NCBI GenBank assembly: GCA_015067385.1
Contig: SVMP01000001.1
Coordinates: 1-58,912 of the forward strand
Direction: 5' to 3'
Length of the DNA: 58,912 nt
Source of the DNA: Oscillospiraceae bacterium
Lineage (GTDB): Bacteria > Bacillota > Clostridia > Oscillospirales > UBA644
Position numbers and translations under genes: made by a program. Numbering within the stretch: the first letter of the stretch is position 1; every line of letters starts with the position of its first letter. Shown here one piece after another: positions 40,063 through 49,177 of the stretch. The notes beneath the pieces were generated by a model, which was not told where the DNA came from, ran no database searches, and was given only the letters and a program-made list of their open reading frames with translations.

Positions 40063-41800
40063 TAAAGTAAAGGATAATACCTTAAAGAGGATCTTCTCCC
40101 TTATTCTGCCTTACAGACTTCATCTCGTCTTCTCTCTTATCTTTGCCGCCGCTTACGTTGCCCTTTCTCTTCTTGCTCCGATCATTTCGGGTAAGGCTGT
40201 CGATGAAATGGTAGGGCAGGGGGCTGTTGACCTTGATGCTGTTTTGAAATTTGCCGTTATGTACGGTCTTGTCGTTGTCTTTGCTTCTCTTTTTCAATGG
40301 ATAATGACTCATCTGACAAATATTATCTCCTACCGTACCGTTCAAAAACTACGTAAGGATCTGTTTTCAAAGATCACCGATCTTTCCGTCGGCTTTATCG
40401 ATTCTCATCCTCACGGCGACATTATTTCACGTGTTATTACCGATGTCGAACAGCTTTCAGACGGTCTTCTCATGGGCTTTTCTCAGCTCTTTACCGGTCT
40501 TTTGACTATAGTTGCAACTATCGGTTTTATGTTTTCCATAAATATCGGCATAACTCTTATAGTTGTTGTTTTTACACCGATCTCGCTTTTCGTCGCTTCT
40601 TTTATTGCTAAAAATACGTATTCGATGTTTAAAAAACAGTCCGAAATAAGAGGCAGAATGACTGCGCTTATCGAGGAGTCCGTCGGTGGCGCAAAAACCG
40701 TAAAAATGTTCGGTAAAGCCGATGATTTCAGCGAAAAGATCGAGACTGTCGGCGAGGAGCTTCGTGCTTGCGGCGTTCGCGCGCTGTTCTTTTCTTCAAT
40801 AACAAACCCCGCCACACGCTTTGTTAACAATGCGGTTTATGCCGCTGTCGGTATCCTCGGCGCATTTTCTGCCATAAACGGAAATATAACCGTCGGTCAG
40901 CTTTCATGTTTTCTTACATATGCAAACCAGTATACAAAGCCGTTCAATGAAATATCCGGCGTTATTGCCGAATTTGTCGGAGCAAAAGCTTCCGCAGCTC
41001 GTATTTTTGAACTTCTTGACGAAACAAATGTCGAATCTTCCGTTTCAGGCGAAAATATGCCCGAAGAAGGCGGAAAAGTTGAATTTTCAAATGTCTCTTT
41101 CTCGTATTCTCCCGATAAACCTCTTATCGAAAACTTCTCTCTTTCCGTGCCTGACGGTAAAATGATCGCTATCGTCGGTCCTACCGGATGCGGAAAAACG
41201 ACTCTGATAAATCTTCTCATGCGGTTTTACGATGTTACGCATGGCTCTCTCGATCTTAACGATATCCCTGTCAAAACCCTTGACCTCGATGCCCACAGAC
41301 GTTGTTTCGGTATGGTCTTACAGGATACATGGCTCAAAAACGGTACTGTTGCTGAAAATATTGCATACGGCAGGACCGACGTTTCAAGGGAAGATATAGT
41401 TGCCGCAGCCGTAAAAGCTCATGCGGACAGCTTTATTTCGGGTCTTGAGAACGGCTACGATACTGTTATAACCGAGGACGGAGGAAATCTTTCTCAGGGA
41501 CAAAAGCAGCTTCTCTGTATAAGCCGTATAATGCTTTCTCTTCCCCCCATGCTTATTCTTGACGAGGCAACCTCTTCTATTGACACTATGACGGAACTTC
41601 GTATCCGCAGAGCCTTTGACTCTATGACGGAGGGCAGAACGAGCTTTGTTGTCGCACACCGTCTTTCAACGATCACAAAAGCCGATCTTATCCTTGTTAT
41701 GCGTGACGGTAAGATCGTTGAAAAAGGAACGCATTCCGAACTTCTTTCAAACGGCGGTTTTTATAAAGACCTCTATGAAAGCCAGTTCGAAACGGAATAA
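40052..41800 (+). CDS. ABC transporter half, permease plus ATPase, catalytically intact
   Basis: 582 residues from the ATG at 40052, with aggagg 7 bases upstream. Six membrane helices are followed by Walker A VGPTGCGKTT, signature LSQGQKQLL (a Q in place of the second G), Walker B MLILDEATSSID with the catalytic Glu, and H-loop VAHRLST. Together with the first half it makes a heterodimeric exporter-type ABC transporter as in TM287/288. Substrate is unknown; the glycosidase genes that follow suggest a sugar or glycolipid link. Confidence 0.92.
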   Translation: MKNNKVKDNTLKRIFSLILPYRLHLVFSLIFAAAYVALSLLAPIISGKAVDEMVGQGAVDLDAVLKFAVMYGLVVVFASLFQWIMTHLTNIISYRTVQKLRKDLFSKITDLSVGFIDSHPHGDIISRVITDVEQLSDGLLMGFSQLFTGLLTIVATIGFMFSINIGITLIVVVFTPISLFVASFIAKNTYSMFKKQSEIRGRMTALIEESVGGAKTVKMFGKADDFSEKIETVGEELRACGVRALFFSSITNPATRFVNNAVYAAVGILGAFSAINGNITVGQLSCFLTYANQYTKPFNEISGVIAEFVGAKASAARIFELLDETNVESSVSGENMPEEGGKVEFSNVSFSYSPDKPLIENFSLSVPDGKMIAIVGPTGCGKTTLINLLMRFYDVTHGSLDLNDIPVKTLDLDAHRRCFGMVLQDTWLKNGTVAENIAYGRTDVSREDIVAAAVKAHADSFISGLENGYDTVITEDGGNLSQGQKQLLCISRIMLSLPPMLILDEATSSIDTMTELRIRRAFDSMTEGRTSFVVAHRLSTITKADLILVMRDGKIVEKGTHSELLSNGGFYKDLYESQFETE

Positions 41801-41830
41801 CAAAATAAAAACGAAAGTAGTTGTTATATT

Positions 41831-44785
41831 ATGGAACAAAACACCCAGCTTTGGCTTTTTCCCAAGGTAAATGAACCTTCTATGACGATTTATCCCGGTC
41901 AGTCTGTTCCTTTCAGCTTTATTGAATGCTTTGACGGTAAGTTTTCTTACGAGATCTGGCTTCGTTGTAAAACAGAAACAAAAACAAAGCTCGGTCTTTA
42001 CGTAAACGGAAAAACAATCTATGAGCATATGGTGATTGCCCCCACCGATGATGTTTGCTGGACACAGCTCGGCTGCTTCCAGGTAGTTAAGGGTGAACAT
42101 GAGCTTGTTATAAAAAATAATGACAGTATTCCTTTTACGTTTGAGGGCGCTCTTGTAACACGTGACAACGGCTATGCCCGAAACGGAACAGCAGACATTC
42201 ACCGTCTTGAGATCATCAAGGGCAGAAATATCGACGATATTTTTGCTGAAAGCGGTATGAGCTTTTCCGAGGAAGAGCCCGATGATGTCAGAAAAGCACG
42301 TATATCTGCTCTTTATAAGCAGGGCTTTGTTGAACGGTATGATCAGGATGCTGCAGAAAACCGTTGCCGAAACGGTGTTCCTATGGGCGGTGTAGGAGCC
42401 GGAAAGATAGAGCTTGATAAAGACGGTGTTTTTACCGCCATAACTGTCAATAACAATTTTGACGTTCCCATTTTTAAAACAGAGGGCTCGTTCTTTGCCG
42501 TAAAATGCGGGAACAATGCCCGTATCCTTCAGAAAGTAAATTATAACGACTTTTCTTTCCCCACCGTTGAAAATATTGATTTTAACGGATCCTTCCCCGT
42601 CGCAGAGCTTTTTTATTCCGATAGCTCGATCCCTGTTGATATTTCTCTAAAAGCTTATTCTTTTTTGCCCGATAATGATGTTGAAAACTGCGTTGTTCCT
42701 GCGGTTGTTTTTGATTTTAACATTGAAAACAATACAAACAGCGAGCAGGATGTTTCTCTCATGTTTTCATGGGAAAACATTCTCGGCACAGGCGGTTCAA
42801 TGGGCTTTAAGAGCAAGGATGACGGCAATTCCTCATTTGTTATGAATACATGGAATCCGGGATATACCTGGAGTGACAGAACGGGTACGTTCCAGAAAAA
42901 GCATTCCGAAAACTGTATTTCATTCGGTATTAACACCAAATCTCAGAATCTTATGTCCGTCGGTGACTATACTCTTCTTTGCCTTTCCGAAAACAGCAGA
43001 TCAAAGCAGTCCTGGAGAGTCAGAAACGGAAAAGAACTTTGGGACGAATTTCTTGCAGGCGAATTTACCGACAGCGATCATGTAGGTAATGAACAGGATT
43101 TTGATTACACCGCTGCCGCTGTCTGTTCAGATAACGTTCTTTCCGTTGGTGAGAAAAAGACTGTCACATTCATTCTTGCATGGAATATGCCGAATTATTT
43201 TGACTATAACGGCAAAAATATCGGCGTTTATTATTCTAATTTCTTTTCATCGTCAAAACAGATCGCGGAATATACCGCAAAAAATAAAGATAAGCTTTTT
43301 TCTGCCACGGTGCGGATAAAAAACACCCTCGCTGCCTCTTCTCTTCCCGATTGGCTCAAGGGTAAGCTGATTAACGATATGTTCCCGATCGTTACATGCT
43401 CCTGGTTTGATAAGGCGGGCCATTTTTCTATCAACGAAGCTCCCGCAGGTATGATGGGATGTCTCGGCACGATGGATCAACGCCTTGCATGCAACGTTAT
43501 CTACACGAATTTCTTTAAAGATCTTGACCGCAGAGAAATGCGTCTTTTCGCTCTTAACCAGGGCGAAAACGGTTCTATTTCTCACGATGTCGGATTCGGA
43601 GGATTTTCTGAAGAGCCCCGAGGAGGCACGTGGAGCGATCTTTGTTCTTCTTTTATCATTCAGGTATATAAGGATTATACATACAATGGAGATACCGAAT
43701 ATCTGTCCGAGATGTATGAACGCTGCAAAAGGGCGGTCGGTTATCAGCTTTCAACAGACCGTGACAATGACGGGATCCCCGACGTAGGCTCTGGGCTCGG
43801 AACGACGTACGACACATATCACTGGTACGGTGCATCGTCATTTGTCGCTTCTTTGTGGCTTACAGAGCTTCGCTGCTGTGAAAAAATGGCGGAGGATATG
43901 AACGATATAGCGTTTGCCGATGAATGCAGAAAGATGTTTGACCGCGCACAGAAATCGGCTATTGAAAAGCTGTGGTGCGAAAAATATCCTTACGGTAATT
44001 ATTTTATCAGCTATAACGATGTTCCAAACTCGAAAATAAGCGAAAACTGCTTTATTGCTCAGCTCGCAGGTGCATGGGCGGCAAAACTTCTCGGTCTTGG
44101 CGATATCTTCCCCAAGGATATGATCCGTCAGTCGATAAAAACAATGTATGAGCGTAATGTTAAACTGAAAAACATGGTCATTATGAATGATGAAACAACC
44201 CCCGAGGGCGATTTTGACGGTTACGGCTATACATTCGTTCAGTATGACGAGGTATATTTCGGCTGTCTTGCGATCTATTACGGATTTGTTGACGAGGGTA
44301 TCGAGGCATTCCGCAGAGTTTACGATGCAACGGCAGGCTCTCCCTGGAATATTGTACTTACACATTTTGCCGATGGCAACAGAACCGGCCTTCCGTATTA
44401 TATGACAAATCCCGCAAGCTTCTTTATCATTGAGGCTCTTTCCGGATTTGTCCCGAATCTTGTTTCGGGCTCCCTCCGTATTTCACCGAATATCAAAGAA
44501 AGCTCCGTTTCTATGCCTTTGTTCTCTCCGAAGCTTTGGCTTGATATGAATTATTGTGTAAACGGTTCGGAGAAGAAATTTGAGCTTACAACACTCCGTG
44601 CATCCGAAACGGTTTCTTTTAAACAGTTTGTTACGGATTGCGATAAAAAAGTAATATCCGTTAAATTGAACGGCAGCGATGTTTCTTTTGTTCAGGACGG
44701 TACGACCGTAACAGCAGAATGCAGCCTCAAATTTAACGTTGAAAATAAACATACAATTATCGTATCTTACGAAAGCGAGAAATAA
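41831..44785 (+). CDS. GH116 family glycoside hydrolase
   Basis: 984 residues, no signal peptide. The N-terminal beta-sandwich leads to GVPMGGVGAGKIEL, the family's entry motif, and an (alpha/alpha)6 barrel with VGSGLGTTYDTYHWYGASS, the region that holds the acid/base Asp in GH116. Relatives include bacterial beta-glucosidases and xylosidases and human GBA2. It should cleave beta-linked glucosides or xylosides in the cytoplasm. It follows the ABC genes by 30 bases and abuts GH95 (3 bases). The ribosome site is weak. Confidence 0.85.
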   Translation: MEQNTQLWLFPKVNEPSMTIYPGQSVPFSFIECFDGKFSYEIWLRCKTETKTKLGLYVNGKTIYEHMVIAPTDDVCWTQLGCFQVVKGEHELVIKNNDSIPFTFEGALVTRDNGYARNGTADIHRLEIIKGRNIDDIFAESGMSFSEEEPDDVRKARISALYKQGFVERYDQDAAENRCRNGVPMGGVGAGKIELDKDGVFTAITVNNNFDVPIFKTEGSFFAVKCGNNARILQKVNYNDFSFPTVENIDFNGSFPVAELFYSDSSIPVDISLKAYSFLPDNDVENCVVPAVVFDFNIENNTNSEQDVSLMFSWENILGTGGSMGFKSKDDGNSSFVMNTWNPGYTWSDRTGTFQKKHSENCISFGINTKSQNLMSVGDYTLLCLSENSRSKQSWRVRNGKELWDEFLAGEFTDSDHVGNEQDFDYTAAAVCSDNVLSVGEKKTVTFILAWNMPNYFDYNGKNIGVYYSNFFSSSKQIAEYTAKNKDKLFSATVRIKNTLAASSLPDWLKGKLINDMFPIVTCSWFDKAGHFSINEAPAGMMGCLGTMDQRLACNVIYTNFFKDLDRREMRLFALNQGENGSISHDVGFGGFSEEPRGGTWSDLCSSFIIQVYKDYTYNGDTEYLSEMYERCKRAVGYQLSTDRDNDGIPDVGSGLGTTYDTYHWYGASSFVASLWLTELRCCEKMAEDMNDIAFADECRKMFDRAQKSAIEKLWCEKYPYGNYFISYNDVPNSKISENCFIAQLAGAWAAKLLGLGDIFPKDMIRQSIKTMYERNVKLKNMVIMNDETTPEGDFDGYGYTFVQYDEVYFGCLAIYYGFVDEGIEAFRRVYDATAGSPWNIVLTHFADGNRTGLPYYMTNPASFFIIEALSGFVPNLVSGSLRISPNIKESSVSMPLFSPKLWLDMNYCVNGSEKKFELTTLRASETVSFKQFVTDCDKKVISVKLNGSDVSFVQDGTTVTAECSLKFNVENKHTIIVSYESEK

Positions 44786-44788
44786 ATT

Positions 44789-46984
44789 ATGAAAAAAAAT
44801 CAGTTATGGTACACCCATCCTTCAGATAGATGGGACAGATTTCTTCCGATAGGCAACGGACGTCTCGGCGCTATGTTTTCGGGTGCCGTAGGCGGCGAGA
44901 CCGTACAGATGAACGAAGATTCTATCTGGTACGGCGCTCCTGTTGACAGAAATAATCCGGATGCTCTTAAACGTATTCCCGATATCCGTCAGTATATCCT
45001 TGAAGGCAAGATACATGAAGCCGAAAAGCTTATGGTTCATGCTCTTTGCGGAACACCCGAGGGTCAGAGCGTTTATCAGCACGGGGCAAATCTGAACGTT
45101 ATCTCTTTCAGCAAACGCGGCGATTTTTCCGGTAATATCGGTAAAATAACGGATTACGTTCATTTCCTTGACCTTGATACCGCAACCGCTGTCCTTTCAT
45201 ATAAAAACAACGGCGTTCCTTTCACACGTACGGCATTCAGTTCTGCGCCCGCGCAGGTTACCGTTATAAAATATGAATCCGCAGATCCCGATCTTTATAT
45301 GACATTCGGGCTTAAACGTGATAAATATCTTGACCGTTCTTACAGGATCGGCAATGATATTTCCGTGATCGAGGGAACGCTCTGCGAAGGCGGCGTCAGA
45401 TTCGTGTGGATGGTAAAGATACTCTCTGACGGTGATATCGAAGGCATCGGGGAACGTGTTTCGGTAACCGACGCAAAAACGATTACCGCCCTTGTTGCAT
45501 GTCATACAACATTCAGATGCGAAGATCCCGTCAAGGCTTGTCTCGAAACTCTCGATGCCGCTGAAAAGACAGGTTATGACAAGCTTTATAAAGAACATGT
45601 CGAAGATTATAAAAAATATTTCGACCGCGTAAAGCTTACTCTTTGCGATTGCGAAGATAACGATATCCCCACCGATGAACGTCTTCACAATGTTCAGAAC
45701 GGCGGCGAAGACAATGTTCTTGTCGAACAGTATTTCAACTTCGGTCGTTACCTCATGATCTCAGGCAGCCGTGAGGGTACGCTTCCTCTTAATCTTCAGG
45801 GCATTTGGTGTAAGGATTATGAATCCGCATGGGACAGTAAATATACAATAAATATCAATACCGAAATGAATTACTGGCCCGCAGAGACCTGCAATCTTTC
45901 CGAGCTTCACACCCCGCTTTTCGAACATATCATGAGAATGGTCCCCAACGGACAGAAGACCGCAAAGGTAATGTACGGCTGTAACGGCTTTGTTTGTCAT
46001 CACAATACCGATATCTGGGCTGACACGGCACCGCAGGATACCACCGCAGGCGCTTCTCAGTGGATAATGGGCGGCGCATGGCTCTCGCTTCATGTCTGGG
46101 AACATTTCCTTTTTACAAGAGACATTGAATTTATCAAAAAATACGGTTATGCGTTATTCGAATCGGCTCGCTTTTTCTGCGAATACCTTATCGATGACGG
46201 AAACGGAAATCTTGTAACGTGTCCCGGTTCTTCTCCCGAAAACGCTTATCAGATGGCTGACGGTACATGGGGCGCTGCCTGCAAGTACTCTGCGATGGAT
46301 ATAGAGATAATTTACGATGTTTTCAACGCATGTCTCGAGATCAACAAGATCACCGGCGCAGAACCCGAACTTACCGAAATTATAAGGGAAAAGCTTCCCA
46401 AAGTCCCCCGTCCGCAGATCGGCTCGAAAGGTCAGCTTCTCGAATGGGACATGGAATACGGAGAGGTAGACCCCGGACACAGACATGTTTCTCATCTCTA
46501 CGGACTTTATCCTTCTGCTCAGATAAACACCGATACCCCCGAACTGTTCAATGCCGTAAGAAAATCGCTCGAACTTCGTCTTTCCCACGGCGGCGGTCAT
46601 ACGGGTTGGTCTGCTGCCTGGATAATCTGCCTTTGGGCTCGTTTGCGTGATAAAGCGCAGGCTCATAACGCTCTTCAGCTCATTTTGAAAAACGCCACAA
46701 GCGAAAATCTTTTCGATATGCATCCTCCGTTCCAGATCGACGGTAACTTCGGCGCAACGGCAGGTATTGCGGAAATGCTTCTTCAGAGCCATAACGGTAA
46801 GATAGAGCTTCTCCCCGTTCTTCCCGAATCATGGAAAAACGGCTCAGTAAAGGGTCTCCGTGCAAGAGGCGGCTATACCGTTGACATCTCATGGAAAGAC
46901 GGCAAGCTTGACACCTATACCGTTACCGCAGACGAAAATGCGATCCCGATGGATGTTTACTGCAACGGAACAAAGCTCGGTTAA
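44789..46984 (+). CDS. GH95 family alpha-L-fucosidase or related galactosidase
   Basis: 731 residues, no signal peptide. The N-terminal domain has the family opening LPIGNGRLGAMFSGAVGGE and QMNEDSIWYG. The (alpha/alpha)6 barrel shows NTEMNYWPAETCNLSEL and HHNTDIWADTAPQD, which contain catalytic Asn and Asp residues of GH95. Characterised members remove 1,2-linked fucose, some remove L-galactose. Cytoplasmic location implies action on imported oligosaccharides. It sits between GH116 and the sugar-isomerase-like gene in one unit. Confidence 0.9.
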   Translation: MKKNQLWYTHPSDRWDRFLPIGNGRLGAMFSGAVGGETVQMNEDSIWYGAPVDRNNPDALKRIPDIRQYILEGKIHEAEKLMVHALCGTPEGQSVYQHGANLNVISFSKRGDFSGNIGKITDYVHFLDLDTATAVLSYKNNGVPFTRTAFSSAPAQVTVIKYESADPDLYMTFGLKRDKYLDRSYRIGNDISVIEGTLCEGGVRFVWMVKILSDGDIEGIGERVSVTDAKTITALVACHTTFRCEDPVKACLETLDAAEKTGYDKLYKEHVEDYKKYFDRVKLTLCDCEDNDIPTDERLHNVQNGGEDNVLVEQYFNFGRYLMISGSREGTLPLNLQGIWCKDYESAWDSKYTININTEMNYWPAETCNLSELHTPLFEHIMRMVPNGQKTAKVMYGCNGFVCHHNTDIWADTAPQDTTAGASQWIMGGAWLSLHVWEHFLFTRDIEFIKKYGYALFESARFFCEYLIDDGNGNLVTCPGSSPENAYQMADGTWGAACKYSAMDIEIIYDVFNACLEINKITGAEPELTEIIREKLPKVPRPQIGSKGQLLEWDMEYGEVDPGHRHVSHLYGLYPSAQINTDTPELFNAVRKSLELRLSHGGGHTGWSAAWIICLWARLRDKAQAHNALQLILKNATSENLFDMHPPFQIDGNFGATAGIAEMLLQSHNGKIELLPVLPESWKNGSVKGLRARGGYTVDISWKDGKLDTYTVTADENAIPMDVYCNGTKLG

Positions 46985-46999
46985 GAAAGGAAGAATAAA

Positions 47000-47896
47000 A
47001 TGGTCAAATTCGGTATTTCAATTTACGGAATCTCAAGAAAGATCGTCTCCGGCGAAATGACCGCCATAGAGGCTTTTGACAGGATATGTCAGATGGGTGC
47101 AGAGGTCGTTGAACTTGTTCCTTTCGGTTTTAATCCCGTGGAACAGCCCGAACTTATACCTCAGCTTCTCGCAGCGTCCGAAAAGAACGGTGTTCCCATC
47201 GGAAACTATTCTCTTAACGCTAATTTTACAATGCTTACCGATGACGAATATTCCGCCGAGATGGTTCGTGTTAAAAAACATATCGATGCCGCTCATTCGC
47301 TCGGAATTCCTACAATAAGAGTTGACTCCGTTGCTTTCCGCCGTCCCAAAAGCGAAAACACAATGGAAAATTTCCAGAAAGAGATCCCTCTTATTATTTC
47401 AACATACGAACAGCTTTGCGATTATGCCGCTGAAAAAAATATGACCATTCTTCTCGAAAACCACGGCTTTCATGCAAACGGTTCGGAGCGTGTAAGACAG
47501 ATATTAACATCTGTTAAACGTGATAACTTCGGTCATCAGCTTGACGTCGGCAATTATACCTGCGTTGACGATATCCCCGAAATAGCCGTAAAGAAAATGA
47601 TAGGCTTTGCAAAAACTATCCATATGAAAGATTTCTATCTCCGTCCCGCCCACCGTAATCCCGGCGATTCAGCCGAGTTTGACTGCGAAAATTCCTGGTT
47701 TACGTCCGTAAACGGAACATATCTTCGCGGCTCTATTCTCGCTCAGGGCGATATTGATATGTGGGATGTTATGAGAACGATCAAAAACAGTTCTTTTGAC
47801 GGCAATATATTCCTTGAATACGAGGGCATGGAAGAATGCGATTACGGTACCCGTGTAAGCTTCAGCAACATGAAACGTATCTGGGGCGAGGTCTGA
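47000..47896 (+). CDS. Sugar phosphate isomerase/epimerase-like TIM barrel protein
   Basis: 298 residues of the xylose-isomerase-like TIM-barrel superfamily. Metal-ligand positions are suggested by ILLENHGFHANG, QLDVGNYTCVDD, IHMKDFYL and FLEYEGMEE. These enzymes isomerise or epimerise a sugar or inositol derivative with a divalent metal. It starts 15 bases after GH95 with aaaggaag upstream, so it likely processes the released monosaccharide; the substrate is not identifiable. The operon ends at the hairpin at 47918. Confidence 0.85.
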   Translation: MVKFGISIYGISRKIVSGEMTAIEAFDRICQMGAEVVELVPFGFNPVEQPELIPQLLAASEKNGVPIGNYSLNANFTMLTDDEYSAEMVRVKKHIDAAHSLGIPTIRVDSVAFRRPKSENTMENFQKEIPLIISTYEQLCDYAAEKNMTILLENHGFHANGSERVRQILTSVKRDNFGHQLDVGNYTCVDDIPEIAVKKMIGFAKTIHMKDFYLRPAHRNPGDSAEFDCENSWFTSVNGTYLRGSILAQGDIDMWDVMRTIKNSSFDGNIFLEYEGMEECDYGTRVSFSNMKRIWGEV

Positions 47897-47917
47897 CGTG
47901 ATCTGCGTATAATAAAT

Positions 47918-47952
47918 GAAAACACTTGCGATACTTTCGCAGGTGTTTTCTG
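47918..47952 (+). terminator. Terminator of the ABC-glycosidase operon
   Basis: Fourteen-base arms (47918-47931 and 47937-47950) with one G-T pair and a 5-base loop. T-run is modest. Confidence 0.7.
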
Positions 47953-48055
47953 TTGTAAACCAAGAAGTTATTACAAAAAAGCCATTGAATTTTATTTTTA
48001 ATGAAAACAATATAGTGTATAATACCGTGGTACAAATATGGAGGTATTTATTAAA

Positions 48056-49129
48056 ATGTTAAAAACAAAAATTACCGCGGCTGTTCTCTGCATCGTTTTC
48101 GTTCTTTCCGCTTTTGTCGGATGTTCGGGCGAAACAAAAGACAGCTACAACTATGACCTTACCAATTATTCCTACAGCAAGGGTCTTGATGCAAACGGCT
48201 TTTTCGAAGGCATAAAAGCATCCGATCACGTTACACTTCCCGAATATAAGGGTATTGCTCTTCCCGCAGAAGTTCTTGTTGCAGATGAAGCAGAAGTTAA
48301 AGCTCAGCTTGACGAGATAACTGCTCAGTACGACACATATGCTCAGATAACCGATAAGGCTATTGCCAACGGCGACACCGTAAATATCGACTATGTAGGC
48401 TCTGTTGACGGCGTGGAATTCGAAGGCGGTTCAACAGGCGGCATGGGTACAGATGTTACTATCGGTGTTACAAACTATATCGACGATTTCCTTGAACAGC
48501 TCATCGGTCATATGCCCGGCGAAAATTTCGATATCGAAGTTACATTCCCCGCAGATTACGGTAAGGAGCATCTTAACGGTAAAGATGCTATTTTCAACAT
48601 CACCGTAAACTATATTCAGGGCGAACTCATTAAAGCCGAACTTAATGATGAAATTGCATCCGAATACGGCTTTGCAACTGTTGCGGAGCTCTCTGCGGAT
48701 ATTGAAAAATGGATTATCGAACAGCAGAAGTCCGATTTCTTTACAGAACTTATGTATCAGAGCGAGCTTAAGGGCAAGATGCCTCAGGCTGTCCTCGACT
48801 ATGTGATCTGTGCGGATCTTATCAATTACAAAGGCTATGCGGATATGTTCGGTATGACACTCGAAGAATTCATCATCGGCTATGTCGGCAGCGAATCACT
48901 CGACGCTTATATCTCATCGAATATGGATTATTATGAGCTGAGCGCAATATACTGCCTTGCAACTCAGGCGCTTGCCGAAACTGAAGGCATTTCTGTCAGC
49001 GATATGGCTGTTTCCGATGCAGGTCTTTCCGATTACGTTGAAAGCTACGGTATGCCGTATCTTAAACAGTACGTTCTTCAGACTGTTACAGGTCCTGCGT
49101 TTGTTATAGATAATTCCGTCTCTGAATAA
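48056..49129 (+). CDS. Trigger-factor-like FKBP-type peptidyl-prolyl isomerase lipoprotein
   Basis: 357 residues from the ATG at 48056, preceded by ggagg at 48040-48044. A signal peptide ends in a lipobox (SAFVGCSG), giving an acylated extracellular lipoprotein. Residues about 75-200 are an FKBP domain (GDTVNIDYVGSVDGVEFEGG, GKDAIFNITVNYI) and the remainder resembles the helical C-terminal arm of trigger factor. Thus it looks like an exported folding helper. A TATAAT at 48018-48023 may be its -10. It is flanked by terminators as a single-gene unit. Confidence 0.87.
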   Translation: MLKTKITAAVLCIVFVLSAFVGCSGETKDSYNYDLTNYSYSKGLDANGFFEGIKASDHVTLPEYKGIALPAEVLVADEAEVKAQLDEITAQYDTYAQITDKAIANGDTVNIDYVGSVDGVEFEGGSTGGMGTDVTIGVTNYIDDFLEQLIGHMPGENFDIEVTFPADYGKEHLNGKDAIFNITVNYIQGELIKAELNDEIASEYGFATVAELSADIEKWIIEQQKSDFFTELMYQSELKGKMPQAVLDYVICADLINYKGYADMFGMTLEEFIIGYVGSESLDAYISSNMDYYELSAIYCLATQALAETEGISVSDMAVSDAGLSDYVESYGMPYLKQYVLQTVTGPAFVIDNSVSE

Positions 49130-49143
49130 AAACATATATAATT

Positions 49144-49177
49144 AAAGTGGATAGGCATTACGCTTATCCACTTTTTT
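49144..49177. terminator. Terminator between the PPIase lipoprotein and GH110-like gene
   Basis: Arms aagtggata (49145-49153) and tatccactt (49165-49173) followed by T residues to 49177. It lies between convergent genes. Confidence 0.82.
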
